In this document: positions 33,646-41,658 of the stretch, in pieces
Numbering within the stretch: position 1 is the stretch's first letter
Layout: each line of letters opens with the position of its first letter
Assembly (NCBI GenBank): GCA_900552935.1
Contig: USBN01000003.1
Coordinates: 9,457 to 73,456, forward strand
Length of the DNA: 64,000 bases
Source of the DNA: an uncultured Coriobacteriaceae bacterium
GTDB lineage: Bacteria; Actinomycetota; Coriobacteriia; Coriobacteriales; Atopobiaceae
Reading direction: 5' to 3'
Program-made: the position numbers and the translations under genes
Notes under the pieces: model-generated
Seen by the model: only the letters and a program-made list of their open reading frames with translations
The model's database searches: none
Told to the model about the DNA's origin: nothing

Positions 33646-36108
33646 ATGCGCATCTCATATGAGTGGCTCGGCTCCATGGTCGACCTCCCGGCCGATCCCA
33701 AGGTCCTGTACCGCGAGCTCATCCGCACCGGCACCGAGGTCGAGACGATCGAGCGCGTTGGCGCCGATCTCGACCATGTCGTCGTTGGCCAGGTCGTCTC
33801 GAAGCAGCCGCATCCGGATTCTGACCACATGTGGCTTTGCAAGGTCTCCGTTGGCGCCAGGAACGTCGACGCGGACGGCAATCCCGTTCCGCTGCAGATC
33901 GTCTGCGGCGCCCAGAACTTCGAGGAAGGCGACAAGATCGTCGTCGCGATGATCGGCGCAGTGCTCCCCGGGGACTTCAAGATCAAGAAGAGCAAGCTTC
34001 GCGGCGTGGAGTCCTGTGGCATGAACTGCTCTGCTCGCGAGCTCGGTCTCGGTGGTGACCACTCCGGCATCATGATCCTTCCCGAGGATGCCCCCGTGGG
34101 CATGGACTTCGCCAAGTACCGTGGCCTGTCCGACACCGTTCTTGACTGCGAGATCACGCCCAACCGCCCGGACTGCCTCTCCTATGTGGGCATGGCTACC
34201 GAGGTCGGCGCGGTTCTCGACGAGGACACGCATATCGAGCTTCCTGCGATTCAGCACGAGGAGGGCCCCAAGTCCTCTGACCTCGTTGACGTGCGCATCG
34301 ATGCCCCCGAGCTCTGCTCTCGCTACGTCGCCCGCGTCGTCCGTGGCGTGAAGATCGGCCCGTCCCCGGACTGGCTCGCACGTCGCGTCATCGCCGCTGG
34401 CAGCCGTCCCATCAACAACGTCGTGGACGTCACCAACTACGTGATGTACCTTACCGGCCAGCCGCTTCACGCCTTCGACCTCGGAAAGCTCTCCGAGCGC
34501 GACGGCCGTCGTCACGTCGTCGTTCGCGCCGCTCGCGATGGCGAGGAGCTCACCACGCTCGACAGCGAGGAGCGTAAGCTCACGAGCGACATGGCCGTCA
34601 TCACCGACGACGGCAAGCGCCCCATCGCCCTCGCCGGCGTCATGGGTGGCCTCAACTCCGAGATTGACGACACTACCGTTGACGTTCTTCTCGAGAGCGC
34701 CTGCTTTGACAAGAGCCACATCTCCCGCACGAGCCGCAACCTCAACCTCATGAGCGAGGCCTCCATTCGCTATGAGCGCCAGGTCGACGCCGCAAACTGC
34801 GAGGAAGTCTCTGACATCGCGGCCGCCCTCTTCGAGAGCTGCTGCGGCGCCACCGTCTGCCGTGGTCGCGTTGACGTCTATCCCGCTCCTGTCGAGGCCG
34901 TCTGCATCACCCTTCGTGGCGATCGCGTCCGCGCCGTGTGCGGAGCCCCCATCACCAACGAGGAGATCTCCCACCTGCTCGAGCGCCTTGGCTGCGCCGT
35001 CGTTCCGCAGAAGGGCGGCAATGACTTCGAGGTCGTGGCGCCCACCTCTCGCCCGGACCTCACCCGTGAGGCCGACCTCATCGAGGAGGTCATTCGCCTA
35101 TGGGGCATGGACCGCGTCGAGCCGACGCTCCCCGGCGCCAAGAACCACCACGGTGGCCTCACGGTCGATCAGCAGCGCACACAGCTTATCGGTCGCACGC
35201 TGCGCTCCTGCGGCCTCTCGGAGACCTTCACCTACTGCTTCGCGGAAGATGGTGATCTCGAGCGCGCAAAGATCACCGAGACTGGCCGTGGCGTGCCCGT
35301 TCGCATCATGAACCCGCTGCTTGCCAACAACTCCGAGATGCGTCGCTCGATTCTCCCGGGCCTTCTCCGCTCCGTCGCCTACAACCTCGACCACGGCGTA
35401 GAGAACGTCGCCCTCTACGAGCAGGGCCGCGTGTTCTTCGGCCATGCGAAGCACACGCTTCCCGACGAGCCCCGCTACGTCTGCGGCGTCCTCTCCGGCG
35501 CTTGGGACGAGGACGGCTGGAACCAGAAGCACGAGAAGCTCGACTTCTTCGATGCGAAGGGCATCGTCGAGCGTCTGCTCTCCGCGCTTCGCATCACGAA
35601 GGTTCGCTTCAAGCTGGCTGATGCCGAGGAGTACACCTGGCTGCAGCCTGGTCGAGCGGCCGAGGTCTATGCCGGCGGCGAGCTCATCGGCTGGGTGGGC
35701 AACGTCCACCCCGTGAGTCTCGATGCCTTTGGCATTGACGCGGACGTCATCGCCTTCGAGCTCTCCGAGTCGCACCTGCTGCGTCTTGCCCAGCGCGAGC
35801 TGCCGTATGTCGACGTGCCCACGCTCCCCGCCATCACGCACGACCTTGCGATCGTCGTTGACGAGAGTGTCACGTGCGAGACCCTCGTTCAGCGTCTGAC
35901 CAGCGCCGGCGGCAAACTGCTCGAGAGCGCCCGTCTCTTTGACGTCTATCGTGACCCGGTGCGTGTGGGACTTGGCAAGAAGTCGATGGCCTTCCAGCTC
36001 ACCTATCGCTCGAACGACCACACGCTCACGAGCGAGGAAGTCGAGCGCGCGCACGCGAAGGTCGTGAAGAAGGTCTGCGCCTCTACGGGCGGCGAGGTGC
36101 GCTCCTAG
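33646..36108 (+). CDS. pheT: Phenylalanyl-tRNA synthetase beta subunit
   Basis: Partner of PheS that binds tRNA and hosts the editing site. In order, the 820-residue protein shows an N-terminal RNA-binding EMAP-like domain (VVGQVVSKQPHPDSDHMWLCKVSVG), B1/B5 domains, the B3/B4 editing region (PINNVVDVTNYVMYLTGQPLHAFD) and the catalytic-like core. It ends with the ferredoxin-fold anticodon-binding domain (FDVYRDPVRVGLGKKSMAFQLTYRSNDHTLTSEEV). Full-length. AAAGG lies 7 bases before the ATG. Confidence 0.97.
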   Translation: MRISYEWLGSMVDLPADPKVLYRELIRTGTEVETIERVGADLDHVVVGQVVSKQPHPDSDHMWLCKVSVGARNVDADGNPVPLQIVCGAQNFEEGDKIVVAMIGAVLPGDFKIKKSKLRGVESCGMNCSARELGLGGDHSGIMILPEDAPVGMDFAKYRGLSDTVLDCEITPNRPDCLSYVGMATEVGAVLDEDTHIELPAIQHEEGPKSSDLVDVRIDAPELCSRYVARVVRGVKIGPSPDWLARRVIAAGSRPINNVVDVTNYVMYLTGQPLHAFDLGKLSERDGRRHVVVRAARDGEELTTLDSEERKLTSDMAVITDDGKRPIALAGVMGGLNSEIDDTTVDVLLESACFDKSHISRTSRNLNLMSEASIRYERQVDAANCEEVSDIAAALFESCCGATVCRGRVDVYPAPVEAVCITLRGDRVRAVCGAPITNEEISHLLERLGCAVVPQKGGNDFEVVAPTSRPDLTREADLIEEVIRLWGMDRVEPTLPGAKNHHGGLTVDQQRTQLIGRTLRSCGLSETFTYCFAEDGDLERAKITETGRGVPVRIMNPLLANNSEMRRSILPGLLRSVAYNLDHGVENVALYEQGRVFFGHAKHTLPDEPRYVCGVLSGAWDEDGWNQKHEKLDFFDAKGIVERLLSALRITKVRFKLADAEEYTWLQPGRAAEVYAGGELIGWVGNVHPVSLDAFGIDADVIAFELSESHLLRLAQRELPYVDVPTLPAITHDLAIVVDESVTCETLVQRLTSAGGKLLESARLFDVYRDPVRVGLGKKSMAFQLTYRSNDHTLTSEEVERAHAKVVKKVCASTGGEVRS

Positions 36109-36192
36109 AGCGACGGGGAGAGCCCCGAGATTCGATGACGTTTGGCTTGCGATAGGCGCGGACGTCGTTGCTCGTAAGTTTTCCCGAAAGTT

Positions 36193-36224
36193 AGGGGGTC
36201 GTCACATTTGTGGCGGCCCCCTTC
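36193..36224 (+). terminator. Terminator after pheT
   Basis: AGGGGGTCGTCAC with GTGGCGGCCCCCTT around an ATTT loop. Confidence 0.75.
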
Positions 36225-36246
36225 GCGTGCGTGCTACCATGGGCCT

Positions 36247-37062
36247 ATGCCTAGTTGGAACGTACATACCGCCCATGTTCAGCGCCTGCTCAAGGAGGGG
36301 CCAGCCTCCTCCTTTGGCATCCGTGATGTCGACGCATTTCTGTTTGGCAACTATGTGCCAGACGTATACGTGGGCTATATGCTGCCTCATCCTTCCGGCA
36401 TTCTGCCGTATGCGCTCACCCACTTCGCGGACCCATGTGCCATTCCCATTCCTCGTGAACGCGAGTTCTGGGATCTCTACGTAGAGCCTACCCTCGAGAT
36501 TCCTGTGGATGTGCCCATTGGCCCCGCTGCCATTACGGTGGAGGAGGGCGTGAGGATCTCCCGCGCGGGTGGTTCCTTCATCATTCCGGCTAGCCAGCCG
36601 GCGCACGATGAGGTGGCGAAGCGCCTGTCCCACCCTGGCTATCGTGCAAGCGACGTCGTGCTGGGTGCCTGGGCGCATCTGCTCTGTGACAGCGTCTATA
36701 ACACGGCGACGCACGCTTGGCTCGAGCGCTACCATGTGCCAACGGGCGAGGCGACTCGCATTCGCAAACAGGGAGATTTCGACAAGTTTGGGCGTACCCT
36801 GCCCATCACGCTGACCTGCGAGACGACCGCCGTTGTGCTTGCTCAGGCGGCAGAGTTTCCGCAGTATGCGCTCCGCGAGCGGGACGTGAGGCGTTCCGTG
36901 GACGTGGCGCGCGGCATTGTCGAGGATAATCAGCGCAACCATATTGATGGCACACCTGAGTACAGCCTGTTCACCGGAGATTTCTTCTTTGAGGTATTTG
37001 AGCATGCGACTGAGCTGCTCGTCGAGCGCCTGAGTGACTATGCGAGGCGCGTCTCGGCGTAG
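36247..37062 (+). CDS. Zinc-dependent phospholipase C-like domain protein
   Basis: The 271-residue protein resembles the zinc-dependent phospholipase C/S1-P1-type domain found in many uncharacterised anaerobe proteins. It has His and Asp at the expected N-terminal positions (HTAHVQRLLKEG...DVDAFLFGNYVPDVYVGYM), a central VVLGAWAHLLCDSVYNTATHAWLERYH block rich in His/Asp, and EDNQRNHIDG later. It has no signal peptide, so it is probably cytosolic and not a toxin-like secreted PLC. There is no ribosome binding site, and a TACCAT -10-like box (36235-36240) lies only 6 bases before the ATG, so the message may be leaderless. Enzyme activity is unproven. Confidence 0.65.
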   Translation: MPSWNVHTAHVQRLLKEGPASSFGIRDVDAFLFGNYVPDVYVGYMLPHPSGILPYALTHFADPCAIPIPREREFWDLYVEPTLEIPVDVPIGPAAITVEEGVRISRAGGSFIIPASQPAHDEVAKRLSHPGYRASDVVLGAWAHLLCDSVYNTATHAWLERYHVPTGEATRIRKQGDFDKFGRTLPITLTCETTAVVLAQAAEFPQYALRERDVRRSVDVARGIVEDNQRNHIDGTPEYSLFTGDFFFEVFEHATELLVERLSDYARRVSA

Positions 37063-37403
37063 GGCTATTGGCCCGGTCCCGCGCGTCTGCCACGACGAAG
37101 TTGACCATCCCGTCCATGGCAAAGTTGACTATCCCGTCTATTTGAAGACGTGCTTCTGGCGAGGTTGACCATTCGTTGATTGCTTGGGTATCGCGTCTCC
37201 TGTTGCGCAAACGATTACTTGCTCAATAAAGAATTACTACTAAAACCGCAGGTAGAGTTTGGTTGACTAGTCGTGTATTTTTAGGCTTAACGATTGCCTG
37301 GGAGTCAACTTCGGGGTTACACTTCAGCCAGAACTAGTCAAGTTGCTGGGAGCCGTAGAGCGCTCCTGACGCCGGGCACTTGGCGCTCATGGAAAGGCAC
37401 GCA
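37063..37403 (+). promoter_or_regulatory. Upstream region of the second GntR gene with repeated TTGAC motifs
   Basis: No gene is visible. AAGTTGACCATCCCGTC (37098) recurs at 37122 with one change, a 24-bp period, and a third GGTTGACCAT lies at 37163. TTGACTAGT at 37263-37271 has its exact inverse ACTAGTCAA at 37333-37341. A weak promoter (TTGACT, 17 bases, CTTAAC) coincides with the first arm. The arrangement suggests autoregulation. Confidence 0.35.
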
Positions 37404-38138
37404 ATGGCTGACTTCGAGAAGAAGGACACCTCGCTGCTCTACGTGCAGGTAGCAGACTATGTTCGTGAGAAGATTTATTCCAAGGAGTGGGGTGTTGATG
37501 AACGCATCCCGTCCGAGCACGAGCTAATGGCCATGCTCCACCTCTCTCGCGGTACCGTTCAGAAGGGCATTCGCTCGCTTGTCGAGGAGGGCCTGCTCGT
37601 TCAACAGCGTGGTCGCGGCACCTTCGTGATCCAGCCGGTCATGGCTCGCCCCTCGGGCAACAAGCTCCACTCGTTCGCGGAGTCTATGAACGAGCAGGGC
37701 ATCGAGTACGTGACCCGTGTGGTTGAGAAGCGCATTGACCGTGCCAATCGCGTCTGCGCGCAGAACCTCGGCATTGCGGAGGGGTCAACTTTTCTCTACC
37801 TCATGCGCGTCCGCTTCGTTGCGGAGCAGCCCGTCATGCTCATCGAGAGTCGCATTAACCTTGAGCCGTGCCCTGGCCTCGAGAACGTCGACTTCGAGCG
37901 CGAGGGTCTGTTCGATGCCGTCGAGCGCACGAGCGGCCAGTCCGTTGGGGATGCGGAGATGACGTACAGCGCTCGCGCCGCGGGTAAGAGGCGTGGCCGC
38001 TGGCTCGAGTGCGGCGAGCGTTCCCCGGTGCTTGACCTCGATCAGCTCGTACGCCTCGAGGACGGTACACCCGTGGAGTGGGGTAGCGTCTGGCTCCCCG
38101 CAAACCGTTGCGTGATCAGCTCTGTTCGTACGAGGTAA
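37404..38138 (+). CDS. GntR/HutC family transcriptional regulator (TreR-like)
   Basis: DNA-binding regulator with a winged helix-turn-helix (LYVQVADYVREKIYSKEWGVDERIPSEHELMAMLHLSRGTVQKGIRSLVEEGLLVQQRGRGTFV) and a UTRA effector domain, 244 residues. ATG 37404 is chosen because GAAAGG lies 7 bases upstream. An earlier in-frame ATG at 37389 has no such site. The gene is flanked by its own terminator and by a leader with repeated TTGAC half-sites. No obvious target operon is adjacent, since pyk is convergent, so the effector and regulon are unknown. TreR-like similarity is a weak guess. Confidence 0.85.
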   Translation: MADFEKKDTSLLYVQVADYVREKIYSKEWGVDERIPSEHELMAMLHLSRGTVQKGIRSLVEEGLLVQQRGRGTFVIQPVMARPSGNKLHSFAESMNEQGIEYVTRVVEKRIDRANRVCAQNLGIAEGSTFLYLMRVRFVAEQPVMLIESRINLEPCPGLENVDFEREGLFDAVERTSGQSVGDAEMTYSARAAGKRRGRWLECGERSPVLDLDQLVRLEDGTPVEWGSVWLPANRCVISSVRTR

Positions 38139-38187
38139 TGGCTTTATAAACAGCGTGTTTGCCGCGCTCTCTTTTAATTCTCCTTTG

Positions 38188-38229
38188 ATGTCGCCGCCGG
38201 GATTGTTAATCCTTGACGGCGACATTTTC
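38188..38229 (+). terminator. Terminator of the second GntR gene
   Basis: ATGTCGCCG with CGGCGACAT, inner GGATT/AATCC pairing, followed by TTTTCC. Confidence 0.8.
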
Positions 38230-38373
38230 CTTGCCGAGGACGCCGCGGGCCAGGCCAGAGCGCTTGAGGCGGTCCATGCGCATCGTTGCGTGGAGCCCAC
38301 GTCTCGTAAGCTCTAGAGGCTTCGGCCCCGCATGCATACGCGCGTTCGCGCAAACAGCTGGCTCGACACACGA

Positions 38374-38407
38374 AAGGCGCCCCGAACCTGATGGCACGGG
38401 GCGCCTT
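38374..38407 (-). terminator. Terminator of pyk
   Basis: AAGGCGCCCCG and CGGGGCGCCTT arms with a 12-base loop. The stretch 38230-38373 holds nothing else I recognise. Confidence 0.65.
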
Positions 38408-38505
38408 GTTGTCACTTGGGAGCGACTGATTCGCGTTGCGACCTGCGTCGCGGCTTTTGGCCTAGTGGCTTTGCACCAGCCGCCAAAGGCTCTTTAGCGC
38501 GAGGC

Positions 38506-39987
38506 TTACAGCTCGTGCTTGTTGCCAGCGACAGCTGCGTCGCCAGAGGGAACCTGCGCCACGAGCAGCATGTTCGTCGAGGTGATGTAGTCACCCTGGG
38601 ACGGCGCGGTGTGCGGGTCGCCGGCGGTGACGCAGACGAGGTCACCCTCGTTCACGAGGTCCTTCTTGTGGATGAGGTCGAGGGCCTGGCGGACGGTCAC
38701 GTCAATGGCGCCCTGGGCGGTGCCGGGAAGGACGGTGACGCCCCAGTAGAAGCAGCACTTACGGACGGTCTCATCGTGCGGGGACACGGCATAGATCGGC
38801 AGCTTCGGGCGGAAGTTGGAGATGAGGCGGGCAGTGCGGCCGCTCTCGGTGGGGGCGACGATGCACTTGGCACCCACGCGGTTGGCGGTGGTCACAGCGG
38901 CGAAGCCGATGGAGCCGTTGACGTCACGGACGCCGCCGCGCTCGTGGTAGCTGTGGCGCTCGGGTAGGAACTGCTCGGTCTCGCGGCAGATGGAGGCCAT
39001 CATCTTCACGGCCTCGACCGGATACTTGCCGGCAGCGGTCTCGCCGGAGAGCATGACGCAGTCCGTGCCGTCCATGACGGCGTTGGCGACGTCGTTGACC
39101 TCAGCGCGCGTCGGACGCGGGTTGCGGATCATGGAGTCGAGCATCTGCGTGGCGGTGATGACCGGCTTGTAGGCGGCGTTGCACTTGCGGATCATTTCCT
39201 TCTGCGCGTGCGGCACCTTCTCGGGCGGGATCTCGATGCCGAGGTCGCCGCGGGCGACCATGCAGCCGGAGGCGTGGGCCAGGATGTCGTCGAAGTTCTC
39301 GATGCCAAGGGCACACTCGATCTTCGGGTAGATCGAGACGTTGTCGCGGCCGTGCTCGTGGCAGATCTGGCGGATCTCCTCGACGCCCTTGCCGTCACGG
39401 ATGAAGGAAGCGGCGATCGCGTCGATGCCGACCTCGCAACCGAAGATGATGTCCTCGCGGTCGCGGTCAGTCACCGCGGGGAGGGAGATGTCGACGCCGG
39501 GGATGTTGACACCCTTGCGCTCGCCCAGGTCGCCAGAGTTGGCGAGGGTGCAGTGGATATCGGTGCCGTCGATGGAGTCGACGTCGAACTCAAGCAGGCC
39601 ATCGTCGATCAGGATGCGGTCGCCCGGCTTGATCTCGTTGGGGAGGTTCTTGAAGTCGAGGGAGAAACGCTCATGGTTGCCGATGACGTCGTCGTCAGTG
39701 GTGATGATGGTCTTGTCGCCGGTCTCGAAGTGGACCTTCTCGCCGTTCTCGAGCACGCCGGTGCGGACCTCGGGGCCCTTGGTGTCGAGCATGATGGCGA
39801 CGGGGATGCCAAGCTCGGCAGAGACCTTGCGGACGCGCTCGACGCCGGCACGGTGGTAATCGTGGGAGCCGTGGGAGAAGTTGAAGCGGGCGACGTTCAT
39901 GCCGGCCTTGATGAGCTCGGCGAGGACGGCCTCGTCTTCGGTGGCCGGACCCATGGTGCAGACGATCTTGGTCTTCTTAGACTGCAT
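38506..39987 (-). CDS. pyk: Pyruvate kinase
   Basis: Last step of glycolysis, PEP + ADP to pyruvate + ATP. The 493-residue protein has the N-terminal KTKIVCTMGPAT, NFSHGSHDYH, the active-site block VARGDLGIEIPPEKVPHAQKEMI and TQMLDSMIRNPRPTRAEVNDVANAVMDG. The C-terminal regulatory domain is normal and there is no extra PEP-utiliser domain. The start at 39987 follows GAAAGGAAAG. Longer forms of the frame are not needed. It lies next to the dehydrogenase gene on the same strand with about 160 bases between them, so pyruvate formation and reduction genes are neighbours. Confidence 0.96.
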   Translation of the reverse strand: MQSKKTKIVCTMGPATEDEAVLAELIKAGMNVARFNFSHGSHDYHRAGVERVRKVSAELGIPVAIMLDTKGPEVRTGVLENGEKVHFETGDKTIITTDDDVIGNHERFSLDFKNLPNEIKPGDRILIDDGLLEFDVDSIDGTDIHCTLANSGDLGERKGVNIPGVDISLPAVTDRDREDIIFGCEVGIDAIAASFIRDGKGVEEIRQICHEHGRDNVSIYPKIECALGIENFDDILAHASGCMVARGDLGIEIPPEKVPHAQKEMIRKCNAAYKPVITATQMLDSMIRNPRPTRAEVNDVANAVMDGTDCVMLSGETAAGKYPVEAVKMMASICRETEQFLPERHSYHERGGVRDVNGSIGFAAVTTANRVGAKCIVAPTESGRTARLISNFRPKLPIYAVSPHDETVRKCCFYWGVTVLPGTAQGAIDVTVRQALDLIHKKDLVNEGDLVCVTAGDPHTAPSQGDYITSTNMLLVAQVPSGDAAVAGNKHEL

Positions 39988-40149
39988 TTCTTTCCTTTCG
40001 TGTGACGAGTGCCGGACCCCATGCCTGACACCCGGGGGCGGAATGGGGGTTCCGCCTGCTCGGCGCGGGCGACTTCTGCGCGCGCCTGGCTGCCCGAAGG
40101 GGCTAGATATCAAAAGCGCTGCCTCGTCGGGGAGGGCAGCGCGGGTTTG

Positions 40150-41142
40150 CTAGCAGACGACAGCGGGCTTGGGGAGCTCTTCGCCATTCGTGAACGCGGT
40201 CGCGTTGTCGAGCGTGGTCTTGGCGATCGAGGCGAGGGCCTCCTTGGTGAAGAACGCCTGGTGGCTCGTCATGACGACGTTGGGGAAGGAGCACAGCGTC
40301 GAGGTGACGGACTCGATGATGGTGTTCGAGCGGTTGCGGAAGACGTTGTCGCCCTCCTCCTCGTACACGTCGAGGCCGGCCGCGCCGATCTTGCCGGAGC
40401 GGATGCCCTCGATGAGGGCCTTGGTGTCGACGAGGCCACCACGGGCGGTGTTGATGAAGATCACGCCGTCCTTCATCTTGTCGATGGCGTCGGCGTTGAT
40501 CATGTGGCGGTTGCTGTCGAACAGCGGGCAGTGCAGGGAGATGAGGTCAGACCTGCGGAGGAGTTCGTCAAGCTCGACGTACTCGACCATGCCCTCGAGG
40601 GAGGGGTTCTGGTAGACGTCATAGCCGAGGACCTTCATGCCAAAGCCGTTGCAGATGCGGACCATGGCGGCGCCGATCTTGCCGGTGCCGACGATGCCGG
40701 CGGTCTTGCCGTGGAGGTTGACGCCGAGGAGGCCCTGGAGGGAGAAATCATTCTCACGGACGCGGGCGTAGCCCTTGTGGATGCGGCGGGCGGCGCAGAG
40801 GCCCAGGCCGATGGCCTGCTCTGCGATAGCCTCCGGCGAATAGGCCGGGACGCGCAGGACCGTCATGCCGAGGTCCTTGGCGACGGGCACGTTGACGGCG
40901 TCGAAGCCGGCGGAGCGCATGAGGACGAGCTTCACGTCAAAGCCGCGAAGGATCTCGAGCGCCATGGCGGAGGCGTCGGAGTTGACGAAGGCGCAGACCG
41001 CGTCATAGCCGCGAGCGAGCGAGGCGGTGACGGGCGAAAGGTCGGCCTCGATGTAGTCGATTTTGATGTTGGGATAGTTCTTGAGTTGGGCGTCGAAAGA
41101 ATCTCGGTCGTAGTCACGGGCGTCGTAGAAGAGGATTTTCAC
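40150..41142 (-). CDS. ldhA: D-2-hydroxyacid dehydrogenase, probable fermentative D-lactate dehydrogenase
   Basis: NADH-dependent reduction of pyruvate to D-lactate (inferred from the LdhA-like sequence). The 330-residue protein has the Rossmann motif GIVGTGKIGAAM near residue 148, the Arg block MRSAGFDAVNV near 76, DLISLHCPL, NTARGGLVDTKAL near 230 and the catalytic His in VVMTSHQAFFT near 295. The GTG at 41142 gives the family start MKILFYDARDYD, with GGAGGGAG about 10 bases upstream. It is adjacent to pyk, consistent with a lactate-forming fermentation. A twin-palindrome repeat lies in its promoter region. Confidence 0.9.
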   Translation of the reverse strand: MKILFYDARDYDRDSFDAQLKNYPNIKIDYIEADLSPVTASLARGYDAVCAFVNSDASAMALEILRGFDVKLVLMRSAGFDAVNVPVAKDLGMTVLRVPAYSPEAIAEQAIGLGLCAARRIHKGYARVRENDFSLQGLLGVNLHGKTAGIVGTGKIGAAMVRICNGFGMKVLGYDVYQNPSLEGMVEYVELDELLRRSDLISLHCPLFDSNRHMINADAIDKMKDGVIFINTARGGLVDTKALIEGIRSGKIGAAGLDVYEEEGDNVFRNRSNTIIESVTSTLCSFPNVVMTSHQAFFTKEALASIAKTTLDNATAFTNGEELPKPAVVC

Positions 41143-41350
41143 GCTGCCTGACTCCCTCCTGGATCGTTGCTGGGCACATGGCCCTTCCATTCCATACTCC
41201 AAGAGGAATTGTAAAACATGAAGTGTGGTCGAATGTGCTAGCAACATGTAAAGACTGAATGAATAATCGCAGCTAGATACGGTTGACTTCGATGCGATGG
41301 GCATTTCCCGGGCCCTTGGTGGGGCTTGGCTCCCTAGCTTTTGCGTGCAA

Positions 41351-41443
41351 GTTGACAAAGGGACAGTCCCTTTGTCAACCCGCGCCGGCGCGCAGGGGAG
41401 GCAAGCCGTGGGAAGCTGAAAAAGGGGCAGTCCCTTTTTCAGC
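41351..41443. repeat. Twin palindrome repeat, copy 2
   Basis: GTTGACAAAGGGAC/A/complement at 41351-41379 and GCTGAAAAAGGGGC/A/near-complement at 41415-41443. Both cores are shared with copies at 12.6 and 58.6 kb. It lies between the divergent ldhA and Ca2+ ATPase genes, so it is not a terminator. The rest of 41143-41658 holds no gene and no promoter I can name confidently. Confidence 0.85.
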
Positions 41444-41658
41444 CGCGCGGAGTCCACGTGGTGGCGGCAGGTTCCCTGACGTCTGGTTGCGCGGTTTGAG
41501 AGCATGGCGTGCTTGATTGGTGAGAGCCCGTCGAGTCGGGTATCATTGAAGAGCTTTGACAACGCGCGAACCACGGCAACCTTGATGAGCCCTTGCCCTT
41601 CCTGGGAATTATGATCGGGCATCAATCTGGCTCGCGCCTGAAAACCAGGAGGGCAATC

